Shown here: one piece after another, positions 1 through 5,263 of the stretch
Layout: every line of letters begins with the position of its first letter
Numbering within the stretch: position 1 is the stretch's first letter
Assembly (NCBI GenBank): GCA_955652245.1
Contig: CATPAV010000016.1
Coordinates: forward strand, 1 to 5,371
Reading direction: 5' to 3'
Length of the DNA: 5,371 nt
From: an uncultured Candidatus Udaeobacter sp.
GTDB taxonomy: Bacteria; Verrucomicrobiota; Verrucomicrobiia; Chthoniobacterales; UBA10450
Position numbers and translations under genes: made by a program
The notes under the pieces: generated by a model
The model's database searches: none
What the model was told of the DNA's origin: nothing
The model's input: only the letters and a program-made list of their open reading frames with translations

Positions 1-330
1 GACTTTGGCAGGGAGGCAATCCAGCGTCTCGTTGTTCAGCATGACGTGACTTTTTTCTCTGCGCGGCTCAGCCCGGCGGCTCGCATACAATTTCCGCCGT
101 CGGTACAGCAAGAGTTTATTTCCGGAATGGAGAAAATGGGAACACCGGTTGGGCCTCTCAACGTGCAGGGAGATATTCAATTCCAGTCACAATTTTTTGA
201 ACCGACAGGCACCTTCCACGCACACGTAAATTACCCGACGAGGGGCGCTGAGATTAACGTCAGCATTTCACATCCGGTCGGTCGATGGCAAATTGACGAC
301 GCCTCATTTCTGCCCGAGCGCGAGCGATAG
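1..330 (+). CDS. C-terminal part of an unrecognised protein (5' truncated by window edge)
   Basis: The frame is open from base 1 and ends at TAG 328-330, giving the last 109 residues of a longer protein. A GTG at 46 is in frame, but coding potential continues upstream of it (the first residues read DFGREAIQRLVVQHDV), so I treat the gene as entering from outside the window. I do not recognise the family. The visible part has a Phe/Pro-rich stretch (FPPSVQQEF), a GTFHAHVNYP segment and a terminal SHPVGRWQIDDASF block of alternating hydrophobic and polar residues, suggesting a small beta-rich or alpha+beta domain. No membrane segment or Cys/His metal motif is visible. It converges on the NUDIX gene, with 45 bp between the stop codons. 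The reading frame is confident; the function is unknown. Confidence 0.7.
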   Translation, partial: DFGREAIQRLVVQHDVTFFSARLSPAARIQFPPSVQQEFISGMEKMGTPVGPLNVQGDIQFQSQFFEPTGTFHAHVNYPTRGAEINVSISHPVGRWQIDDASFLPERER

Positions 331-360
331 CCGCGCTTTGTTTGTCTATCTTGCAATCGA

Positions 361-377
361 AACGCCAATCCGGCGTT
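361..377. terminator. Short hairpin between convergent genes, possible weak terminator
   Basis: A perfect 6-bp inverted repeat (AACGCC at 361-366, GGCGTT at 372-377) encloses a 5-nt loop. It lies between the + strand stop at 330 and the minus-strand stop at 376-378, overlapping the latter by two bases. The position suits a bidirectional terminator. The stem is short and neither side has a T tract, so function is doubtful. Confidence 0.25.
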
Positions 378-990
378 AGCGTAACAAACGGTCGAGCGAG
401 TCCACGCAAATCTGTGACCAGCTCTCTAGCGATTCGCGGCGAGCTATCAACTCGGCCTTGGTCAGAAACGACAGATTAGTAATCATCGCCTCACGTTTTT
501 CCACTTTCGGTTCCACCAATTTGAAAACGTGGACGATGCCAAGATGGACGCGCCCCACCTCGGTAGCATCATCGTTCAAAAGCGCAACAATTCGATCCTC
601 GAATTGGCTATCGATTTTAATTTCCTCATTCACTTCCCGCTCAACACCGACGCGATAAGCCTGCTCATCCAGGGCGAAGAACGATTCGTCGGTTTCATTC
701 ATGTGACCGCCGATTCCGATTGAGCCTTTTGCTACCAGCCGCTGCTCGCCAGCCTTTTTGCCGCGCACGTAATAGAGCATCGTGTCCTCAAATGCGATGA
801 GTACGTAGGGGATGATTTGCTTGTATGCCGGGTCACGCTCAGCCTGAGCACGTGGGAAAAAGAAATTGTTTCCTCGGGAAAGAAGCATGTTGAGATATTT
901 CGCCGGTTCGAAGTTAAGGCCTTGAAAACTTCCAAGCTGATCGAACAAGCTTCGCCTGGTGACCAGAACATTTTCGTCAGGCGCATTCAT
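376..990 (-). CDS. NUDIX-fold hydrolase / predicted phosphoesterase
   Basis: This 204-residue soluble protein is probably a Mg2+-dependent hydrolase of a nucleoside-diphosphate-linked or other phosphorylated substrate; the substrate cannot be told from sequence. The core signature is REVNEEIKI at residues 118-126, matching the helix part of the Nudix box (R118, E119, E122, E123), preceded by KGSIGIGGHMNETD at 88-101, the usual beta-strand/loop before the box. The spacing is not canonical: about 22 residues separate the GG (94-95) from R118, where a standard box has 13 between Gly and Arg, and the usual late Gly is K125. This resembles, from memory, the COG4112-type 'predicted phosphoesterase, MutT family'. 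Residues 1-60 form an N-terminal extension with FFFPRAQAERDPAYKQIIPY. The ATG at 988-990 has no clear ribosome binding site. The gene lies 109 bp downstream of the pagL-like gene on the same strand. The NUDIX call is fairly sure; the family assignment is less so. Confidence 0.8.
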   Translation of the reverse strand: MNAPDENVLVTRRSLFDQLGSFQGLNFEPAKYLNMLLSRGNNFFFPRAQAERDPAYKQIIPYVLIAFEDTMLYYVRGKKAGEQRLVAKGSIGIGGHMNETDESFFALDEQAYRVGVEREVNEEIKIDSQFEDRIVALLNDDATEVGRVHLGIVHVFKLVEPKVEKREAMITNLSFLTKAELIARRESLESWSQICVDSLDRLLR

Positions 991-1099
991 CGCATGTAGG
1001 CGCTGTCGCGGCCGCTGTTAGCGTCCCATGTTCGCCCGCTTGGGAAACTGACAGCTTCGTCTAGAGAGATTGAGCGTAACCCGCGGCGAAGGCATGCGA

Positions 1100-1705
1100 T
1101 CAAAATGAGTAGTCCAGACCAATTTGCGGGCCGAGAAGATTCAAACTCGGATTGGGATCGGTTTGCCCACCATTAGACAGATGCTGGTAAAGGATTCCTG
1201 CGTCCAATTTCCAATGATAATTCATTCTATAGGAAATACCTGCCGCCGTTAAGATGTTAAACGTGAAATCCTGCGCTTGTGCACCCGGAATGCCCGGATG
1301 GCTGTCGATCCAACCCAAACCCAGGCCGGCGGAAATGTACGGGACGAATCGAGTTCCTGGTCGGACGAAGTTATATCGCGAACCGAAGTTGAGTCCGAAA
1401 TAATGATTTTCGACGCCGCGAAAAATCGGCTCAGCCATCGCGCTGACATAAAATTGATTGTACCCGCGGAACCAGCTGTCCGTTTCTATGGTACCCCACC
1501 GCACCCGTGCGGTTAAAAACTCCCCGCCGATCTCGTAGCTGTTCGGATTGCCGAAAACTCCAAGCAGATAGGCGGATTCGACCGCCATCTCGACCCTCGG
1601 CACATCAAGCACACCGGTGTTTTCGCTTGCGATTTCCGGACCGGCAAACATTCTCAATGTTGTTGCAAGTAGAACGGAAATTACAGTAGCAGGGAGAAAT
1701 TTCAT
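1100..1705 (-). CDS. PagL-like lipid A 3-O-deacylase (acyloxyacyl hydrolase), outer-membrane beta-barrel
   Basis: This 201-residue protein probably sits in the outer membrane, where PagL enzymes remove the 3-O-linked acyl chain from lipid A. Residues 1-21 look like a signal peptide (MKFL, then a hydrophobic run, likely cleaved after MFA). The rest alternates as a small beta-barrel and ends in Phe (GLDYSF), the usual outer-membrane C-terminus. The family signature is clear: VPYISAGLGLGW at 121-132 matches the PFIEAGIG region, and YQHLSNGG at 173-180 matches the HxSN active site (H175, S177). Compared from memory with Pseudomonas aeruginosa PagL (HYSNAGLKQPNDGIE), this protein aligns without gaps as HLSNGGQTDPNPSLN, so the position of catalytic Glu140 holds N189. 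Enzymatic activity is therefore uncertain, and a non-catalytic or altered-triad homologue is possible. Start ATG 1703-1705 is chosen because the signal peptide begins there; no clear ribosome binding site is visible. Confidence 0.82.
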   Translation of the reverse strand: MKFLPATVISVLLATTLRMFAGPEIASENTGVLDVPRVEMAVESAYLLGVFGNPNSYEIGGEFLTARVRWGTIETDSWFRGYNQFYVSAMAEPIFRGVENHYFGLNFGSRYNFVRPGTRFVPYISAGLGLGWIDSHPGIPGAQAQDFTFNILTAAGISYRMNYHWKLDAGILYQHLSNGGQTDPNPSLNLLGPQIGLDYSF

Positions 1706-1744
1706 CGAGCCGCACTACGATAGATTTAGCCGGTTGAATTGCAA

Positions 1745-1807
1745 TCTACAGCGGCGCTCCTGAGCACCGGATCGATTAACGCGGCGGTCATAGATCGCCG
1801 CTACAGA
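1745..1807. repeat. REP-like palindromic repeat at the 3' end of the pseudouridine synthase gene
   Basis: The block GCGGCG at 1781-1786 pairs with CGCCGC at 1796-1801. The stem continues inward through one G:T wobble to a 3-nt loop (ATA 1790-1792), giving a 9-bp hairpin at 1781-1801. A second GCGGCG at 1751-1756, with its flank TCTACA (1745-1750), pairs 10 of 12 bases with 1796-1807, so the right arm has two possible partners. The element straddles the stop codon of the minus-strand pseudouridine synthase gene (1788-1790) and fills much of the gap to the pagL-like gene. It resembles REP/BIME-type repeats and could stabilise the mRNA 3' end or weakly terminate. No second copy is visible in the window, so the multicopy status is inferred. 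Confidence 0.45.
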
Positions 1808-2579
1808 ACTTGGCAAGATCGACAGACAACGGGCTGGTCCATTCCCCTTCACTTTCAATCGCCAGTTTCGTCGAGTGAAGCGCGTGCCTTGGCAAAAGCA
1901 GTTGGCGCTCGAGGTCAGGCGTCCAACCGGTTTGGATGAATCGCAGATAAAGCTGTTCATCCGGTCCGTAAATTTTATCGCCCACAATTGGGCAGCCAAT
2001 CGAAGCGAGATGCACCCGAATCTGGTGGGTCCGTCCAGTATGCGGAACCGCCCGAATCAAACTGAATTTGTCGGCACCGGAAGATCCAGATTTAATGAAT
2101 CGTCGTTCGACATGAAATTCAGTCTGCGCAGGCCCACCCGCGGGATGAATGGTTTGTTTCAGCCAAATGGCAGATTCTCGATATTTACCTTGTCGACCTA
2201 ACGGCGCATCGACAACTCTGGTCTCCCATTCCGGCCAGCCCCAAACTATCGCAAGATATTCCTTCTTCACTCGTCGCTGCTGCATAAGGATTCCGAATTT
2301 TCGCGCGGCGGCTGGCGTCTTCGCGACCAGAACAAGACCACTCGTTTCCCGGTCAAGCCGGTTTACAATCGAGACCTGCCCGGCATTGACGATTTCAAAT
2401 GCGAGGAGCTCGCGCAGTTCTTTCCAGAGTGTGGGCGCGCCATTCGGCTTCGTCGGATGCATGAGGAAAAACGGCGCCTTATCGACCACGAGATAGTGAT
2501 CCATTTCATCGATAATTTTGAACGTCCGCGAGATACGATTACCTCCTCGAATTAGTTGGGTTACTATCGCTGCCGCCAT
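1788..2579 (-). CDS. RluA-family pseudouridine synthase (no S4 domain)
   Basis: This enzyme converts specific uridines in rRNA or tRNA to pseudouridine; the target site cannot be assigned. From the ATG at 2577-2579 it is 263 residues. The RluA signature NRLDRETSGLVLVAKT is at 73-88, with catalytic Asp76. Other family blocks are KKEYLAIVWG (105-114), PHTGRTHQIRVHLASIG (179-195), GDKIYG (200-205) and RHALHS (231-236). No N-terminal S4 RNA-binding domain is seen, as in short RluA-type enzymes. The start is unclear. The frame is open up to TTG 2675, with ATGs at 2609 and 2579, but the conserved region begins only about 18 residues after the 2579 start (FKIIDEMDHYLVVDKAP), and none of these starts has a ribosome binding site. 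A perfect AGGAGGT lies further inside the gene, before an in-frame ATC (see the separate entry). The gene is divergent from accB. The family call is secure; the 5' end is not. Confidence 0.88.
   Translation of the reverse strand: MAAAIVTQLIRGGNRISRTFKIIDEMDHYLVVDKAPFFLMHPTKPNGAPTLWKELRELLAFEIVNAGQVSIVNRLDRETSGLVLVAKTPAAARKFGILMQQRRVKKEYLAIVWGWPEWETRVVDAPLGRQGKYRESAIWLKQTIHPAGGPAQTEFHVERRFIKSGSSGADKFSLIRAVPHTGRTHQIRVHLASIGCPIVGDKIYGPDEQLYLRFIQTGWTPDLERQLLLPRHALHSTKLAIESEGEWTSPLSVDLAKFCSGDL
2541..2547 (-). promoter_or_regulatory. Perfect Shine-Dalgarno inside the annotated 5' end of the pseudouridine synthase gene
   Basis: The minus strand reads AGGAGGT here, followed after 6 nt by the in-frame codon ATC at 2534-2532. 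It is the strongest ribosome binding site in the window. Starting there would give ISRTFKIIDEMDHYLVVDKAP, or MSRTFK... if read as initiator Met, just where family homology begins. No ATG, GTG or TTG lies at the right spacing. It may be the real initiation site using a rare codon, the remnant of a mutated ATG, or chance, since the bases also encode Arg-Gly-Gly. Confidence 0.4.
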
Positions 2580-2654
2580 GCTTGGCGCAAAGCTAGCGCA
2601 ATTCTCCATGTTGCGTTCTGGCCGCCGTAAGCCTGAGGCTCGCCCTGCAATTCG

Positions 2655-2689
2655 TTGACTTGACCTCAATCCCAAAACCGCTTTACCTA
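2655..2689 (+). promoter_or_regulatory. accB: Possible sigma70-type promoter for the accB operon
   Basis: The gap between the divergent genes contains two overlapping -35-like hexamers, TTGACT (2655-2660) and TTGACC (2660-2665). With an 18-nt spacer the second is followed by TACCTA (2684-2689), a poor -10. Placement about 30 bp ahead of the accB start is reasonable. The -35 is good but the -10 is weak, so this is only a candidate. Confidence 0.28.
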
Positions 2690-2708
2690 GACGCCTCTCT
2701 CAAATAAC

Positions 2709-2713
2709 AGGAG
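2709..2713 (+). promoter_or_regulatory. accB: Ribosome binding site that fixes the TTG start of accB
   Basis: AGGAG lies 6 nt before TTG 2720. An in-frame TAA at 2705-2707 blocks any longer start, and the next in-frame ATG is at codon 16, inside the conserved N-terminal helix. The TTG is therefore the supported start. Confidence 0.75.
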
Positions 2714-2719
2714 CTCGCC

Positions 2720-3184
2720 TTGGAACTTAAAGAAATCAAAGAAATCAAAGAGATCATCGATCTGATGAAGAAGAACGGCCTTTCCGTTTTTGAGATCGAG
2801 AAGGAAGGTTTTCGACTTAAGCTTCAAAGAGCAGTACCGGATCAAACAACAACCTCTGCTCCGCCAGCAGCGCCCTCTTCGCCCAAAGCCGCCGCAATTC
2901 CCGCCGAACCGACGCGCACACCGCGCGAAGCCGCCGAGACCAAGCCGCTCTTGAAAGACATTGTTTCGCCCATGGTTGGAACGTTCTACCGCGCCGGGTC
3001 GCCGGAGGCGGCGCCATTTGTTGATGTTGGGAAGACCGTCAATGAAGACTCGGTCGTTTGTATCATCGAGGCAATGAAAGTGATGAATGAAATCAAAGCA
3101 GAAACCAGCGGTGTCATCGCCGAAGTGGTAGCGGAGAGTGGCAAGCCGGTGCAATTCGGTCAGGTGCTGTTCCGTGTGCGGTGA
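2720..3184 (+). CDS. accB: Acetyl-CoA carboxylase biotin carboxyl carrier protein (BCCP)
   Basis: BCCP carries the biotin that is carboxylated by AccC and then delivers the carboxyl group to the carboxyltransferase, making malonyl-CoA for fatty acid synthesis in the cytoplasm. The protein is 154 residues, the normal size. Residues 1-37 form the typical N-terminal helix and strand (IIDLMKKNGLSVFEIEKEGF). Residues 38-75 are an Ala/Pro-rich flexible linker. Residues 79-154 are the biotinyl domain: SPMVGTFYRAGSPEAAPFV (83-101) includes the 'thumb' loop that marks bacterial BCCPs, and EAMKVMNEI (117-125) carries the biotinylated Lys120. The start is a TTG with a good ribosome binding site, and TTG initiation may lower expression. 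The N-terminus contains a three-fold K-E-I repeat encoded by a 9-bp tandem repeat. accC follows after 50 bp, as expected for a co-expressed pair. Confidence 0.96.
   Translation: MELKEIKEIKEIIDLMKKNGLSVFEIEKEGFRLKLQRAVPDQTTTSAPPAAPSSPKAAAIPAEPTRTPREAAETKPLLKDIVSPMVGTFYRAGSPEAAPFVDVGKTVNEDSVVCIIEAMKVMNEIKAETSGVIAEVVAESGKPVQFGQVLFRVR
2729..2755 (+). repeat. accB: 9-bp tandem repeat, three units, in accB
   Basis: Two identical units AAAGAAATC (2729-2737, 2738-2746) are followed by a third with one change, AAAGAGATC (2747-2755). They are in frame and encode Lys-Glu-Ile three times near the BCCP N-terminus. As I remember other BCCPs, one Lys-x-Ile unit fewer is usual here, so a local duplication is likely. 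Confidence 0.8.
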
Positions 3185-3234
3185 TTGAGAGCCGCGGCTG
3201 AAATCGGCGCGCCCAGCGGTCACGCCCTACCGTC

Positions 3235-4620
3235 ATGTTTGAAAAAGTCCTGATTGCCAATCGTGGTGAGATCGCGTTGCGCGTGATTCGCGCTTGCAAA
3301 GAACTCGGAATCCGCACCCTGGCAGTCTATTCCGAGGCAGACGTCGATTCGCTGCACGTTCAACTTGCGGATGAATCAATCTGCATCGGCGCGGCGCCGA
3401 GTTCCGAAAGTTACTTGAAAATCGATCGCATTATGAGCGCAGCCGAGATTGGCGACGTCGATGCGATTCATCCTGGTTATGGATTTCTCGCGGAGAACCC
3501 GCATTTCGCCGAAGTTTGCGAGAGCTGCAATATTAAATTCATCGGCCCTTCCTCGCGGGCAATGCAGGCCATGGGCGACAAAAACTCGGCTCGCGGTTTT
3601 GCGCGAAAAGCCGGTGTGCCGGTGACGCCGGGAAGCGATGGAATTGTCGAGTCGGAGCAGGACGCGGTTAAAATCGCGAAGAAAATCGGCTATCCGGTCA
3701 TGATCAAAGCGGCAGCAGGCGGCGGCGGCCGCGGCATGCGCGTGGCGCACAACGAACCGAGCTTGATGGCGGCATTTCATGGGGCGCGTCATGAAGCCGA
3801 GAAAGCTTTTGGGAACGGGGACGTGTACATCGAAAAATTCATTCTCAATCCACATCACATCGAATTTCAAATCGTGGCCGATAGTCACGGTCATATCGTT
3901 CATCTCGGCGAACGCGATTGCTCCATCCAAAGGCGCAACCAGAAGGTGATCGAGGAATGTCCATCACCGCTCATGACGCCTGGGCTTCGCAAGAAAATGG
4001 GGAACGTTGCCGTGAAACTGGCCAAGTCTGTCGGTTACGAAAATGCCGGCACGATCGAGTTTCTTGTCGATCAACAGCGGCATTTTTATTTCATCGAAAT
4101 GAACACTCGAATCCAGGTGGAACACACGATTACGGAAGAAGTTTATGGGTGCGACCTGGTCAAAGAACAAATCCGTATCGCCGCCGGGCAGCCGCTCTCG
4201 CCGCACATTGCCCACGCGACGCCACGCTTGCACGCAATTCAATGCCGCATTAACGCCGAAGATCCGGAGAAAGATTTTCAGCCCTCAGCTGGGCGAATCG
4301 ATTTTTATTACGCTCCGGGCGGTCATGGAGTTCGAATCGATTCGCACGTTTACACAGGCTACAGCGTGCCGCCGTATTACGATTCGCTGATCGCGAAAAT
4401 CATTACGGTCGGCGCGACGCGGATCAATGCCATCGATCGAATGCGGCGAGCGCTCGGTGAGTATTATATCACAGGCATTAAAACGACGGTGCCGTTTCAC
4501 GCCGCCATGATGCGCAGCGCCGAATTCCGCGACGGAAACTACGACACAGGCTTTGTCGAGCGTGTAATGTCGTCAGGCAAATTTGAGCTGGCTGTTCCCT
4601 CCACCCAGCTCCGTGAATAA
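3235..4620 (+). CDS. accC: Biotin carboxylase subunit of acetyl-CoA carboxylase
   Basis: AccC uses ATP and bicarbonate to carboxylate biotin on AccB. It is 461 residues, close to the roughly 450 usual for the family. The N-terminal domain starts FEKVLIANRGEIALRVIRA (2-20), with IHPGYGFLAENP at 78-89. The ATP-grasp domain has Lys116, Lys158 in the MIKAAAGGGGRGMR glycine loop (156-169), His208, and Lys237 in QRRNQKVIEE. Metal and catalytic residues Glu275 (TIEFL), Glu288, Arg292 and Glu296 (FIEMNTRIQVEH, 286-297) are all present, as is Arg338 of the C-terminal domain (CRINAEDP). These correspond to the known Escherichia coli AccC active-site residues, so the enzyme should be active. One oddity is HTITE (297-301) in place of the common HPVTE. 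Start ATG 3235 matches the family N-terminus but has no visible Shine-Dalgarno, so translation may depend on accB. The 3' end overlaps thiE by 8 bp. Confidence 0.97.
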   Translation: MFEKVLIANRGEIALRVIRACKELGIRTLAVYSEADVDSLHVQLADESICIGAAPSSESYLKIDRIMSAAEIGDVDAIHPGYGFLAENPHFAEVCESCNIKFIGPSSRAMQAMGDKNSARGFARKAGVPVTPGSDGIVESEQDAVKIAKKIGYPVMIKAAAGGGGRGMRVAHNEPSLMAAFHGARHEAEKAFGNGDVYIEKFILNPHHIEFQIVADSHGHIVHLGERDCSIQRRNQKVIEECPSPLMTPGLRKKMGNVAVKLAKSVGYENAGTIEFLVDQQRHFYFIEMNTRIQVEHTITEEVYGCDLVKEQIRIAAGQPLSPHIAHATPRLHAIQCRINAEDPEKDFQPSAGRIDFYYAPGGHGVRIDSHVYTGYSVPPYYDSLIAKIITVGATRINAIDRMRRALGEYYITGIKTTVPFHAAMMRSAEFRDGNYDTGFVERVMSSGKFELAVPSTQLRE

Positions 4621-5257
4621 TAGATTGCGAAAGTTAAACGACTGCCGGCTCTACGGTATCCTGGACCTGAGTTACGTAAGAACGGCGGATGCGGCTCGCG
4701 TGGCTGAAGCAATGATTGATGGCGGTGTTGATCTGATTCAGTTGCGTGGAAAGCAACGGTCCATAGACGAGCTTGTCGATCTTGCTGCCCAATTACACGA
4801 AGTGACGTCGCGATTTTCAACGCCGCTGATTGTGAACGACCACGCTGAGATTACAGCCAAAGTTCCTATGGAAGGGGTGCATGTCGGTCAGGGCGATGAT
4901 TCCATCGCCGTCGCGCGAAAGAAAACTGGTCGCAATATTCTCGTAGGAAAATCAACTCACAACCTCGAGCAGGCGCTGGCGGCGCAACACGAAGGCGCCG
5001 ATTACATTGGGTTCGGTCCGATTTTCGCCACGCCAACCAAACCCGATTATCAGCCAATCGGGTTGAAGCAGATTGAGAGCGTGCATCGGAATGTGGCTCT
5101 TCCGATCTTTTGCATTGGCGGAATTAAAATCGACAATCTCGAGCAAGTCATCGCTGCTGGTGCGCGTCGCATTGCGATTGTATCTGGCTTGCTCAAGGCG
5201 CCGGACATTGCTGAATACGCACGCGCTTGTAAAAAACTTCTTATCGCTGACCTCTGA
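4613..5257 (+). CDS. thiE: Thiamine phosphate synthase
   Basis: ThiE condenses hydroxymethylpyrimidine diphosphate with thiazole phosphate to give thiamine phosphate in the cytoplasm. From GTG 4613 it is 214 residues, a normal length, folding as a TIM barrel. Visible ligand residues are QLRGK (43-47), the Asn-Asp pair at 75-76 (LIVNDHAEI), GVHVGQGD with Asp95 (88-95), the GKSTH loop with Ser114, the TPTK phosphate loop (140-143) in GPIFATPTK, and IGG (168-170) near the C-terminus. The spacing between the two metal-binding Asp residues (76 and 95) matches Bacillus subtilis ThiE (93 and 112). The start is a choice between TTG 4583, GTG 4613 and TTG 4625. I prefer GTG, whose 8-bp overlap with the accC stop suggests translational coupling; none has a good ribosome binding site. 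No THI-box riboswitch is possible in the overlap, so regulation probably follows the acc operon. Confidence 0.94.
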   Translation: MNNRLRKLNDCRLYGILDLSYVRTADAARVAEAMIDGGVDLIQLRGKQRSIDELVDLAAQLHEVTSRFSTPLIVNDHAEITAKVPMEGVHVGQGDDSIAVARKKTGRNILVGKSTHNLEQALAAQHEGADYIGFGPIFATPTKPDYQPIGLKQIESVHRNVALPIFCIGGIKIDNLEQVIAAGARRIAIVSGLLKAPDIAEYARACKKLLIADL

Positions 5258-5263
5258 TCTCTA

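Noticed and set aside
41..49. ATG at 41 as a possible small-gene start.
   Set aside because: It hits TGA after two codons.
1008..1015. GCGGCCGC palindrome near the NUDIX gene start.
   Set aside because: An 8-bp GC palindrome without context is expected occasionally by chance. No operator-like second copy is seen.
1014..1055. Two-part stem (GCTGT/ACAGC outer, TCCCA/TGGGA inner) between the pagL-like and NUDIX genes, a possible structured leader or terminator.
   Set aside because: The two 5-bp stems are separated by a 5x5 internal loop and the apical loop is 12 nt. There is no T tract and no known RNA family motif, so chance pairing is likely.
1717..1744. Possible minus-strand promoter for the pagL-like gene: TTGCAA (1739-1744), 16-nt spacer, TATCGT (1717-1722).
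   Set aside because: Both boxes are imperfect and the spacing would leave an almost leaderless transcript. Too weak to list.
3190..3199. Palindrome AGCCGCGGCT between accB and accC.
   Set aside because: It has no loop and no following T tract. The genes are clearly co-directional and probably co-transcribed, so a terminator is not supported.
2687..3223. Long minus-strand open frame of 178 codons opposite accB.
   Set aside because: Its composition (runs of Phe, Gly, Arg and Cys) is the shadow of the accB coding strand, and accB is certain.
3376..3930. Minus-strand open frame of 184 codons opposite accC.
   Set aside because: It is a shadow of a highly conserved accC region. It is His/Arg/Ala-rich with no recognisable domain.
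4583..4612. Upstream TTG start for thiE, adding 10 residues (SWLFPPPSS region).
   Set aside because: The added residues lie in accC coding sequence, do not resemble ThiE N-termini and have only a weak AGG upstream. GTG 4613 at the accC stop is more likely.
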